From positions 372,001 through 436,000 of the forward strand of contig NZ_FQXJ01000004.1 of the NCBI RefSeq assembly GCF_900129935.1: 64,000 nt of DNA, read 5' to 3'. The notes beneath the pieces are model-generated. The model saw only the letters and a list, made by a program, of their open reading frames with translations, did not search any database and was not told where the DNA came from. This document shows positions 55,719-64,000 of this stretch, in pieces (the first letter of the stretch is position 1; each line of letters opens with the position of its first letter). The DNA is from Desulfosporosinus lacus DSM 15449 (lineage in GTDB: Bacteria > Bacillota > Desulfitobacteriia > Desulfitobacteriales > Desulfitobacteriaceae). Made by a program: the position numbers and the translations under genes.

Positions 55719-57137
55719 TTAACGCATCATTTCAAAGTATGCCTCTGGGGAATTCCTGTCGACTTCCTCCAAAAACGTATTTACGATCATGGTTATCATA
55801 TTAATAACTCCGGAATACCCGATGATGGGATAACGATGGAGATTCACCCGATCCGTGATAGGGAAACCTATTCTGACCAGCGGAATATTGGCGTCGCGGG
55901 CAGCCCATTTACCATGGGAGTCCCCAATTAACATATCGACTGGTTCCGTAACCAAAAGGGATCTGAGATGCCAAAGGTCTTTGCCCGCATAAAGAGTGGC
56001 TCCTTGACCATAAGGGCTGGCCTCCAGCATACTTTCCATGGCTTTCTTAAATAATGGGGTGGAATTTGTGCAAACGATGTGGACCGGTTCTCCTCCCATT
56101 TCCAGCAAGAATGAAACCACGCCCATCAGAACATCCGGGTCACCAAAGAGTGCAAATTTCTTGCCGTGAATATATTGATGGGCATCCGTCATGGCATCGA
56201 TGGAACGTCCCCGTTCAATGGTAATTTCCTCCGGTACCTCTTTCCCCGTGAATTTGGCGACGGCTTCTATGAATTTGTCCGTGCCCGCGATCCCGATGGG
56301 CATGGAAATCACTTCGACCGGGACTTCCTTGCCGGCCAGATATTTACGAGTTGTGGGAGTAGAGTAAGTCTGTGCAAATAAGAAACTTCCAGCGTTTAGA
56401 GCTTCGTTCATTTCTGTAATAGGTGTTCCCCCTGGGTACAATTCGTAGGTGCCCAAATTAGGAGCATCCAAAACATCACTCTGATCAGGCAACAGGGTAA
56501 AAGGTGCATCCATTACTTTCAGAAGTCGTTTATATTCACGAAGATTGGCGGTATAAGTGTCAAAACCAGGAACGACATAAAGTCGGTCGTTGATTTTGTC
56601 TTCCTGCCTGGGCACAGCTAAACACTCAATGAGACCTTTGAGCATGGTGTCATAGCCGGTTATATGCGACCCCTTAAAGCTTGGGGTGTTGGCTAATGCT
56701 ACGGGAAGATCTTTGGGAATGGCCTCTTGTTCTTTGGCATTGCCTAAATAAGCATTGATATCGTCCCCAATGACTTCAGCCATACAGCTGGTGAACATAG
56801 AGATCACCTTAGGGCTATAAAGTGCATTAGCATTCTTCAAACCTTCAATAAGATTAGACTGTCCGCCAAATACCGCAGAATCCTCAGTCATAGAATCAGA
56901 TACTGCTGCGACCGGTTCCCTGTAATGGCGGGAGAGGGTACTGCGAAAATAGGCGGCGCATCCTTGTGAACCATGAACAAACGGGAGGCTTGCTTCGATT
57001 CCTAAGGCACAAAGCAAGGCGCCCAGGGGTTGGCAAGCTTTGGCCGGATTGATGACCAGCTTTTCACGGGCAAAATTCTTTTCTCGGTATTCTTGAGTAT
57101 TCAGCCATTCTTTTGTTACCTTAGTACAAGTTTCCAT
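55719..57137 (-). CDS. nifK: Nitrogenase MoFe protein beta chain
   Basis: 472 residues, a length typical of Firmicutes/archaeal NifK (shorter N-terminus than Azotobacter). P-cluster ligand regions: INPAKACQPLGALLCALGIE, FVHGSQGCAAYFRSTLSRHY and FTSCMAEVIGDD. Ser and Tyr neighbours typical of the Mo enzyme: EDSAVFGGQSNLIEGL. Pairs with NifD. Confidence 0.97.
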   Translation of the reverse strand: METCTKVTKEWLNTQEYREKNFAREKLVINPAKACQPLGALLCALGIEASLPFVHGSQGCAAYFRSTLSRHYREPVAAVSDSMTEDSAVFGGQSNLIEGLKNANALYSPKVISMFTSCMAEVIGDDINAYLGNAKEQEAIPKDLPVALANTPSFKGSHITGYDTMLKGLIECLAVPRQEDKINDRLYVVPGFDTYTANLREYKRLLKVMDAPFTLLPDQSDVLDAPNLGTYELYPGGTPITEMNEALNAGSFLFAQTYSTPTTRKYLAGKEVPVEVISMPIGIAGTDKFIEAVAKFTGKEVPEEITIERGRSIDAMTDAHQYIHGKKFALFGDPDVLMGVVSFLLEMGGEPVHIVCTNSTPLFKKAMESMLEASPYGQGATLYAGKDLWHLRSLLVTEPVDMLIGDSHGKWAARDANIPLVRIGFPITDRVNLHRYPIIGYSGVINMITMIVNTFLEEVDRNSPEAYFEMMR

Positions 57138-57161
57138 TGTGTGACATCCTTTCTGCCCGAT

Positions 57162-58595
57162 TTATTTTGACCAAGGAGCTTTGATAGATTTCCAAGTTGG
57201 GCTGTTAATGGCCATATCCATATCCCGAGCAAAGATAGGGAATCCTTCATATCCGTGATAAGGACCTGAATAGTCCCAAGAATGCATTTGGCGGAAGGGA
57301 AGACCCATTTTTTCAAAGACATACTTCTCTTTGATTCCTGATCCAACTAAGTCAGGCTTAAGCTTCTTTACGAACTCTTCCAGCTCTAAAGCTGTCACAT
57401 CGTCATAAATCAACGTTCCTTCTTTTAAGGCAGGAATGGTTTTCTCGTAATCCTCATTATGAGCAAATTCATAGCCTGTTCCGATAACCTCCATGCCCAA
57501 ATCCTCATAAGCTCCCACAATGTGTCTCGGTCGAAGCCCTCCTACATAAAGCATGACGCTTTTCCCTTCCAGGCGCGGGCGGTAGATATCGATCACTTTC
57601 TGCATTGGTGCTGTATATTTCTCAATCACTTTTAAGGCTTTTTCCATAATATAGTCATCAAATTGGGCAGCAATTTTTAGAATTGATTCCTTAATTTTAG
57701 TGGGTCCGAAGAAATTAAATTCGATCCAAGGAGTTCCATAGGTTTCTTCCATGTGTTTTGCAATGTAATTCATACTTCTGAAGCAGTGGATTAAATTAAG
57801 CTTGACAAGATGTCCATTCTGAAGCATTTCCAGGGTGGAGTCGCCCGTCCAAATATTGACAACCTTTAAACCCATCTCCTCCAGAATTTTTTTACTGGCC
57901 CAGGCATCTCCGCCAATATTGTAATCCCCAATAATTCCAATATCGTATTTTCCGATTTCTCTGGCCGGACCTTTACCTATCAGATGATCCCGAATGGCAT
58001 CATTCGCAATATGATGGCCCAAGGACTGGCTTATTCCCCTAAATCCTTCACAACGAACCGGGATGACCGGAAGTTCAATTTTCTCGCTCATGCGGCGAGC
58101 GACACTTTCAATGTCGTCTCCAATCAGTCCGACAGGACATTCTGAGAGAACTGAAACACCTTTGGCGTTCGGGAAAAGTCCCACAACCTCGTCAATTATT
58201 TTCTCCAGTTTTTTGTCCCCGCCGTAGATGATATCGCTTTCTTGGAAGTCCGAGGTGAAGAGAAAAGGCACAAAGTTGTCAACACCGATTTCTCCATCTG
58301 CCAGGTTCCGGCGGTTGCCCCAAGAATAATAGCCACACCCTACCGGTCCATGGGAGATATGCACCACATCCTTGACCGGACCCCAAACAACCCCTTTAGC
58401 TCCAGCGTAAGCACATCCCCGTGCGGTCATGATCCCGGGAACTGTTTTCGCATTGGATTTGACTGCGCAACTGGCACACTCACTATCTTTGACCGCAATA
58501 TGTTGTCTCCGATTCTTTTTGGCCTTTTCCGGGTAAATCTCCAAGACATCTTCCACGACTTGTTTTCTGAATTCAATTGTTTCCTTTGTGCTCAC
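57162..58595 (-). CDS. nifD: Nitrogenase MoFe protein alpha chain
   Basis: About 477 residues from GTG 58595 with GAGGGGGG 6 nt upstream. P-cluster Cys in [20 protein letters not shown] and [11 protein letters not shown]. FeMo-co ligands: Cys in [17 protein letters not shown] and His in [18 protein letters not shown]. This is a Mo-type NifD: it has the NifD-specific spacing and there is no anfG/vnfG gene next to it. Confidence 0.97.
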   Translation of the reverse strand: MSTKETIEFRKQVVEDVLEIYPEKAKKNRRQHIAVKDSECASCAVKSNAKTVPGIMTARGCAYAGAKGVVWGPVKDVVHISHGPVGCGYYSWGNRRNLADGEIGVDNFVPFLFTSDFQESDIIYGGDKKLEKIIDEVVGLFPNAKGVSVLSECPVGLIGDDIESVARRMSEKIELPVIPVRCEGFRGISQSLGHHIANDAIRDHLIGKGPAREIGKYDIGIIGDYNIGGDAWASKKILEEMGLKVVNIWTGDSTLEMLQNGHLVKLNLIHCFRSMNYIAKHMEETYGTPWIEFNFFGPTKIKESILKIAAQFDDYIMEKALKVIEKYTAPMQKVIDIYRPRLEGKSVMLYVGGLRPRHIVGAYEDLGMEVIGTGYEFAHNEDYEKTIPALKEGTLIYDDVTALELEEFVKKLKPDLVGSGIKEKYVFEKMGLPFRQMHSWDYSGPYHGYEGFPIFARDMDMAINSPTWKSIKAPWSK

Positions 58596-58634
58596 AACGC
58601 TGTCCCCCCTCAATAATCCTACAACTAGCGGATC

Positions 58635-59489
<855 letters not shown>

Positions 59490-59518
59490 TCAAATTTCTG
59501 AGTAACTCCTATATCGAT

Positions 59519-59902
59519 CTAAACAACTGCTTCTTTTCCCACTTCCCCCGTGCGAACCCGAACAACCTCTTTCAATGGACAGACGAAGATCTTACCATCC
59601 CCCATGTGCCCCGTCTGATTAGCCTTAATAATCACGCCGACGGCATCTTCTACTTGATCGTCCTGAACCACAAGGGTTAACAACCGTTTGGGTATCCAAT
59701 GGAATCTGGGCTCATCAGTGTTTTCACCGCCCATCACCGAATTCAATTCGGGATCAATCTCCGCTGCCCATCCCCCGATGCCCCCCTGCTTCCCTCGACC
59801 TTCAACGCTTTGTATGGTCAAAGCAGGAAAGCCTGCATCCTCAAAAGCCTTTTTTGTCGCCGGTACCTGATGACGTCGAATCACCATCATTATTTCCTTC
59901 AT
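59519..59902 (-). CDS. nifI2: Nitrogenase regulatory PII-like protein NifI2
   Basis: 127 residues, PII superfamily. MKEIMMVIRRHQVPATKKAF, a long T-loop insertion (GGWAAEIDPELNSVMGGENT) and the ATP-binding GHMGDGKIFVCPL. With NifI1 it binds and inhibits dinitrogenase when 2-oxoglutarate is low and ADP is high (known from methanogens). It starts 2 nt after the nifI1 stop. Confidence 0.95.
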   Translation of the reverse strand: MKEIMMVIRRHQVPATKKAFEDAGFPALTIQSVEGRGKQGGIGGWAAEIDPELNSVMGGENTDEPRFHWIPKRLLTLVVQDDQVEDAVGVIIKANQTGHMGDGKIFVCPLKEVVRVRTGEVGKEAVV

Positions 59903-59904
59903 CG

Positions 59905-60222
59905 TTACAACCCCTTTGTCCCTTTACTTACGGTATAAGCCTCTTCCACTTCCGTCACAAAGATTTTTCCATCTCCCATGGTTCCTGTTTTGGCACTCTC
60001 CAGAATGACACTTATAGCTTCATCCAGCTTTTCATCTTCAACAACCATGAGCAACAGAGTTTTGGGAAACTCATCATAAACCACATCCCCAATTCGAATC
60101 CCTTTAGTTCTGCCGCGCCCAAAGACGTGCATTTTTGTCAGCGAAGGCATTCCGGCCTGTGCTAAGGCTTCAGACACAGCCTCAGTTTTATCGGGTCTTA
60201 CAATTGCTCTAATCATTTTCAT
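59905..60222 (-). CDS. nifI1: Nitrogenase regulatory PII-like protein NifI1
   Basis: 105 residues from ATG 60222 with GAGGAGG 7 nt upstream. PII family: MIRAIVRPDKTEAVSEALAQ, GRGRTKGIRIG in the T-loop and TGTMGDGKIFV. First enzyme-control gene of the operon, placed before nifH; in methanogens the pair lies between nifH and nifD. It follows the leader terminator. Confidence 0.95.
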   Translation of the reverse strand: MKMIRAIVRPDKTEAVSEALAQAGMPSLTKMHVFGRGRTKGIRIGDVVYDEFPKTLLLMVVEDEKLDEAISVILESAKTGTMGDGKIFVTEVEEAYTVSKGTKGL

Positions 60223-60242
60223 ATAGTTCATCCTCCTCAAAA

Positions 60243-60296
60243 TTAAGTCGCTTTTTCATATCCTGCAGTCTTACATGAGTCTATATAAATGTCCAC
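60243..60296 (-). CDS. Possible 17-residue leader peptide before nifI1
   Basis: GTG 60296 has GGGAGG 7 nt upstream and opens VDIYIDSCKTAGYEKAT, then a stop 20 nt before the nifI1 start. It is located after the attenuator hairpin and before nifI1. It may be a leader peptide that sets coupling, or chance. It has no regulatory codon run. Confidence 0.35.
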   Translation of the reverse strand: MDIYIDSCKTAGYEKAT

Positions 60297-60419
60297 CGCA
60301 TCACCTCCCTTAAGTAGCACTCATTTCAAATTATCAAAGCAAATCGTGTTCTGATCTCGGCACTAAGCCCTTCCGAGCCGGCGAAAGAAATTGTCTGAAA
60401 GTTCAGCGAGAAAAGACAA

Positions 60420-60458
60420 AGAGAGCCCTTAATTAATTAAAATAATTAAGGGCTCTCT
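60420..60458 (-). terminator. Attenuator-type terminator in the nif leader
   Basis: Sixteen-bp perfect stem AGAGAGCCCTTAATTA/TAATTAAGGGCTCTCT with a 7-nt loop and a pyrimidine tail TTTGTCTTTTCTC. It lies between the HutP-like gene and nifI1, on the coding strand of both. Unless transcription reads through, or a second promoter lies in the short distance beyond, nif genes would not be expressed from the upstream promoter. Confidence 0.8.
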
Positions 60459-60602
60459 AAAACACTTTTCCGCTCCAAATCCACGCTCGATTTGGTGCCC
60501 GGTTATGAAGTTATACTATGGGAAAATAATTATTCGCTTTAGTCTTCTCAGACTTACTCTAACTCTCACTCTGTCACTAAATTCTTTATTCTTTGTTTCC
60601 TC

Positions 60603-60677
60603 GATACTTGGTATCTTGACTATCTTAGTATCTAGTAGTATCTATCTATCTCGGTATCCAGCTATCTTAGTATCTTT
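60603..60677 (-). promoter_or_regulatory. GATA/NAG repeat leader upstream of the nif attenuator
   Basis: On the RNA strand nine GATA units lie between 60674 and 60612. Their successive starts are 8, 8, 8, 4, 4, 10, 8 and 9 nt apart, most of them preceded by AA, GA or TA, giving at least ten NAG triplets. The wider leader (60530-60785) is G/A-rich with further NAG triplets (GAGAGTTAGAGTAAG). HutP of B. subtilis binds NAG triplet clusters in its target mRNA. A HutP-like gene ends directly upstream (60786). Function is inferred. Confidence 0.6.
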
Positions 60678-60785
60678 CGATCTGAAAGCTATTTGACTCT
60701 GTCCCAGCTCCTATACTCTCAAGATCCCTATACTTCGATTTAACTCTCTGACTCTTTCATTCCCAACTCTTAACCTTTTCTCTAA

Positions 60786-61229
60786 TCAAAGATGCATTAC
60801 ACCTAGTCCTACACGTGCGTGTTCTAAGAGAGGGTGAAGGGAAGAACGGCCATAAATCGCTACCGCAATCCATTCGGTGTCTGTCGTTAACCCAATTTTA
60901 AGAGCGAAACTGGCATTGCTGTTGGTATGAATAAAAATACTGTTGCTCGCTTCTAAGGTAGCATGGATAAGGGCATGAATCTTTCGGTCTTCCTTGGGAA
61001 TGACCCCAGTATTAAAGGCTGTTGCCATCACCGAATTTGTAAGCTTACCCGTATGTTGGAGATTCGCTACAGTTCCTCCAAGTTCAGTCACACCGCAACG
61101 CAGATTAAATGATTCAAACAGAGACTTCTTAAGTTTCTCCTCTTCCTCTCTGGTCTGTGTCATAGCTAACAACAAGGCTGAGCGTTCTAAGGAAGGTTTA
61201 ACTTTTTCCATAGGTATCGATGATTTCAA
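60786..61229 (-). CDS. HutP-like RNA-binding antiterminator
   Basis: 147 residues from TTG 61229 (AAGGGGGG 7 nt upstream). B. subtilis HutP is a hexameric protein that binds Mg2+ and L-histidine and then NAG repeats in hut mRNA, preventing termination. Shared features: KIHALIHATLEASNSIF, with His85 and His89 equal to the metal-binding His73/His77; TEWIAVAIYGRSS; and LLEHARVGLGVMHL, with His137 equal to His138. The N-terminal half is less similar. The first gene on the nif side of the murJ terminator; it is transcribed toward nif. I infer that it controls the attenuator at 60420-60458. The true ligand might not be histidine. Confidence 0.82.
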   Translation of the reverse strand: MKSSIPMEKVKPSLERSALLLAMTQTREEEEKLKKSLFESFNLRCGVTELGGTVANLQHTGKLTNSVMATAFNTGVIPKEDRKIHALIHATLEASNSIFIHTNSNASFALKIGLTTDTEWIAVAIYGRSSLHPLLEHARVGLGVMHL

Positions 61230-61377
61230 GTTTCGCCCCCCCTTTGTTACAAGCTGAGAATCTTAGTACGTCAAACTTCAGGCTAAATCTTAAAACTTGT
61301 TGGAGGCTTATTACATTAACACCGGACATGTCCCAAGTTATCGCCTTCGTTGCACTTATACTTCCTGACTAGAATCA

Positions 61378-61417
61378 GAAAAAGCCGCCAGATATCTTTT
61401 AAGATATCATGACGGCT
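61378..61417 (-). terminator. Terminator after murJ
   Basis: AGCCG/CGGCT plus GATATCTT/AAGATATC stem with a small internal mismatch, followed by TTTTTCTGATT on the minus strand. The rest of the 61230-61662 gap is AT-rich and shows no gene. I found no convincing promoter for the HutP-like gene by eye. Confidence 0.75.
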
Positions 61418-61662
61418 CCATTGCCGAATCCTTTTCACTAAGTATATTCCATATAGTACTTGATATTGGGCTCTTTGTCATCAAGCAAAAAAAACCAAAT
61501 CTGTTGTAATACTATCAAATATATCATATTTAAGTACTATATTAAGCTGTAACGCTGTTTTACTTGAATTTACATCATCCTGACAATCAGCGATTCTCAG
61601 CAATATTTAAGTATTTATTCCGAATAAATGACTTAATTACTGCGTGAGCTTAAATCGTCGGC

Positions 61663-63231
61663 TTAACCTGTTCCCATCTTTCGGCGCACTAAACCCATGA
61701 CCTGCCTAAACTCATCCATCCTTAAAAGTTTTGCCATACCGGCAAATACAATCACTCCAACTGCAGTTCCCGTTACCAATATGAACAACGAACCAAAGGT
61801 ACGGACACCGGTCAGCGGAGTGAGCCATTCATTCCACCCCCAGATCACAACTGCCATAATAATCGAAGCTGCCAAAGATTTTATACTTGTCCAAAACATC
61901 GCCCACCCGTCCATTTTTCCTAACCTCTTGCGCAGCAGGTAAAACAATAGCAACATATTCACAAAAGCTGCAATTGTAGTGGCAAAAGCTAAACCTCCAT
62001 GAGCCAGGGGTCCAATCAATAAATACATGGCTAAAATATTAACAGCCATTGCGATAATTCCTAATATTACAGGCGTCCAAGTATCCTGAAGGGCATAAAA
62101 TGCCCGGGGCAGAATCTGAATGACCGCTTGCGATGATATGCCTATCGAAAAATAGAACAGAGGAATCGCCATGGTAAATGTGTCGTCCGCCGAAAACTGA
62201 CCATGCTGAAATAGAACACGGATCAAGGGAAAACGCAACACAATCATACCTGCAGAAATCGGCAGGGTTATGAAAATGACCATGCGAATAGCATTCGACA
62301 GTGTTTGCCGGAAATCATCCCACCGCTTCAGAGCCGCTTGTTCTGTCATCGTCGGAAAGGTCGCCACAGCAATAGCTAAAGCAAAGATCCCCACAGGCAA
62401 CTGAAAAAGGCGGTAAGAATACCAGACAGAAGTAATACTTCCCGGAAAGAGCAACGACCCAAAGTTATTATTAACAACAACCTGAATTTGGTTGAGAGAA
62501 TAACTAAGAATAATAGGTACCGCTAAAGCCCCAATCAGACGAACACCCGGATGGTTCAAATCAATAATCGGATAATACCGTATCCCCACCTTGCGCAAAG
62601 CCGGAATTTGAACTGCAAAACTTACTAAAGCCCCAACAACCACCCCAAAGGCAAAACCCGAAACGCTCTCAGGTTTTTCCGGATTCGCTAAAATCGTTCC
62701 AAAAAAGATAATACATGCATTATAGAGCACAGTCCCCAAGGCTGAAGGCCAGAAAATCTTGTACGAATTCAAAACCCCCATGGTCAACCCGCTTAGAGCC
62801 ATAAACAAGGGCTGAATTAAGAGAATTCGAGTTAAATGAGTCGCTAAAACCATATTCTCAGGTGCAAACCCCGGCACCACCAGACGAATAAACTGGGGAG
62901 TAAAAAAGAGCCCCAAAAGCACAAGCACTCCCAAAGTAAGTAAGATCAAATTAATAACTGAACTGACCACACGCCAGCCCTCATCCTCATTACCCTTAGC
63001 AATAAATTCTGAAAAGACAGGAATAAAGGCGGCACTCAAAACTCCGCCTACTAAAAGCCAATATAATAAATCCGGAAGAACAAAAGCAGTATTATAAGCA
63101 TCAGTGACACCACTTTGTCCAAAGAAACCCGCCATCAATGATTCTCGCAAAAAACCTAAAATGCGCGAAACCATTTGAGCGGCCATAAGAAACCCTGCCG
63201 CTTTCATAAGTGTTCGGTTGGTTGATGACAT
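61663..63231 (-). CDS. murJ: Lipid II flippase MurJ (MviN)
   Basis: 522 residues, 14 membrane helices. MOP-superfamily flippase for peptidoglycan lipid II. Start AAGFLMAAQMVSRILGFLRE, SLMAGFFGQSGVTDAYNTAF, and PDLLYWLLVGGVLSAAFIPV are the MurJ signature. Its upstream gene is spoIIP. It ends with its own terminator before the nif region. Confidence 0.95.
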   Translation of the reverse strand: MSSTNRTLMKAAGFLMAAQMVSRILGFLRESLMAGFFGQSGVTDAYNTAFVLPDLLYWLLVGGVLSAAFIPVFSEFIAKGNEDEGWRVVSSVINLILLTLGVLVLLGLFFTPQFIRLVVPGFAPENMVLATHLTRILLIQPLFMALSGLTMGVLNSYKIFWPSALGTVLYNACIIFFGTILANPEKPESVSGFAFGVVVGALVSFAVQIPALRKVGIRYYPIIDLNHPGVRLIGALAVPIILSYSLNQIQVVVNNNFGSLLFPGSITSVWYSYRLFQLPVGIFALAIAVATFPTMTEQAALKRWDDFRQTLSNAIRMVIFITLPISAGMIVLRFPLIRVLFQHGQFSADDTFTMAIPLFYFSIGISSQAVIQILPRAFYALQDTWTPVILGIIAMAVNILAMYLLIGPLAHGGLAFATTIAAFVNMLLLFYLLRKRLGKMDGWAMFWTSIKSLAASIIMAVVIWGWNEWLTPLTGVRTFGSLFILVTGTAVGVIVFAGMAKLLRMDEFRQVMGLVRRKMGTG

Positions 63232-63364
63232 AATGAATTAACCTCTTCTCCCCATCGCTAACTCTGCCATCCGAATTATAGCATTTTTCACCATGCGAAA
63301 AAAGGCAGGAATCGAATCAAAATAAATTTAAACTCATCCCCATTGGTCAAAGACGCGAAAGTCC

Positions 63365-64000
63365 TCAATCCCGTGCTTCCTTCAGCCACTCAGCCAAAAT
63401 CTCCGCAAAAGCCTCCGCTGCCCTATTAGATTCATCTAATGTATTATACTGACTCCCAAATTCAAGCAATAATCCACCATCAGAAAGGTGTTGGTTGTAC
63501 CTCGCATCGGCTGCATAACTAATATTCGAAGCAAAAAGCCCCGGATATTTCTTTTCCCCTATCGCCATCAATTCCTTAGCTAAAGCCTCATTCTTCTGCC
63601 AATGAGGATTTCTCTTCCCTATCACAAATAAAATTTTACTGCTTGCTAGTCCCTTCACTTTGACTGTTGACTTCGGAAATCCCGGCGGGAGTCCATCCCG
63701 ATGAACATCCAATAATATCTTTATCGAAGGATAGTCCTTAATCAATTGAGTTGCTGTCTTCACAGACTCACTGTATGCCTTCATAAAATCGACTGCGTCG
63801 TGGATTTTCGCATCATGTACTGCACCGATTCCATTTTTCTCTAGGGCTTTTTTTAATGTCTCTCCTACAGTAACTATATCTCCATTCTCCCCTTGTACCC
63901 GATCAGGGCCCCCATTTCCTGCATAACTTTCACTATTGTGTGTGTTATAAACTCCTACCACCACTTCCCCATCACCTGGTACCGCAGGCGAAGAAGGATC
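63365..64000 (-). CDS. spoIIP: Stage II sporulation protein P, C-terminal part (cut by window edge)
   Basis: About 212 codons are visible; the N-terminus lies beyond 64000. Peptidoglycan amidase/endopeptidase of the forespore engulfment machine (with SpoIID and SpoIIM). Zn-hydrolase features: VGVYNTHNSESYAG, ILLDVHRDGLP, LLLEFGSQYNTLDESNRAAE. Predicted outside the membrane. Confirms a spore former. Confidence 0.92.
   Translation of the reverse strand, partial: DPSSPAVPGDGEVVVGVYNTHNSESYAGNGGPDRVQGENGDIVTVGETLKKALEKNGIGAVHDAKIHDAVDFMKAYSESVKTATQLIKDYPSIKILLDVHRDGLPPGFPKSTVKVKGLASSKILFVIGKRNPHWQKNEALAKELMAIGEKKYPGLFASNISYAADARYNQHLSDGGLLLEFGSQYNTLDESNRAAEAFAEILAEWLKEARD

Noticed and set aside
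60541-60720. Short TATC-rich tract considered as CRISPR or microsatellite
   Set aside because: The units are far too short for CRISPR, and spacing is phased but not identical, so a protein-binding RNA leader fits better.

Overview
This window looks like the chromosome of an endospore-forming, low-to-mid GC anaerobic Firmicute. A Desulfosporosinus/Desulfitobacterium-type Clostridium (Peptococcaceae) is my best guess. The pointers are YqfC/YqfD and SpoIIP sporulation genes, T-box leaders on ileS and glyQS, a CIRCE-controlled hrcA-grpE-dnaK-dnaJ operon, the PPDK/PDRP/CcpN cluster, and a nif operon with nifI1-nifI2 ahead of nifH. The genus is inferred from family knowledge. No rRNA, tRNA or CRISPR array was seen. 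Nearly every gene is on the minus strand.

Layout. 1-8300 is accessory and decayed: the 5' part of ileS with its T-box, a RelB-type antitoxin followed by a truncated toxin, an AraC/GyrI-type regulator, an IS3-family element, several serine/tyrosine recombinase remnants, a secreted protein and a small membrane protein. 8400-12600 is ccpN-pdrp-ppdK (pyruvate phosphate dikinase and its control). 12800-13550 holds a small hydrophobic peptide gene, a decayed second pdrp copy and an IS3 remnant. 13700-17130 is glyQS with T-box and promoter. 17200-33300 is a long housekeeping run: NUDIX, UBA-like/DUF4342, recO, deoC, era, cdd, dgkA, ybeY, pgpH, yqfD, yqfC, yqeY, rpsU, hinT, mtaB, rsmE, prmA, dnaJ. 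It is interrupted by three copies of a structured ~340-bp intergenic repeat. 33600-37900 has a second repeat family, then dnaK, grpE and hrcA. 37900-41000 is hemW and lepA. 41400-46500 is a TetR-controlled RND efflux operon. 46900-48700 is fchA and ftcD (formimino-folate metabolism). 48800-49700 is a broken DMT transporter gene. 49800-61230 is the nitrogen-fixation operon. 61660-64000 is murJ and the 3' part of spoIIP.

Most notable is the head of the nif operon. Transcription order is a HutP-like gene, a ~330-nt leader rich in NAG triplets with nine GATA repeats at mostly 8-nt spacing, a strong intrinsic-terminator hairpin, a possible 17-codon leader ORF, then nifI1-nifI2-nifH-nifD-nifK-nifE-nifN-nifX-fdx-nifB-nifV and a terminator. 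In Bacillus subtilis, HutP is an L-histidine/Mg2+-dependent RNA-binding antiterminator of the hut operon that recognises NAG triplets. The arrangement here suggests that nitrogenase expression is controlled by HutP-type transcription attenuation. A second structured element, three tandem stem-loops, sits between fdx and nifB.

A second theme is gene ghosts: short, decayed remnants of genes whose intact copies lie elsewhere in the same window (ppdK 3' end, pdrp, lepA), plus remnants of recombinases and transposases.
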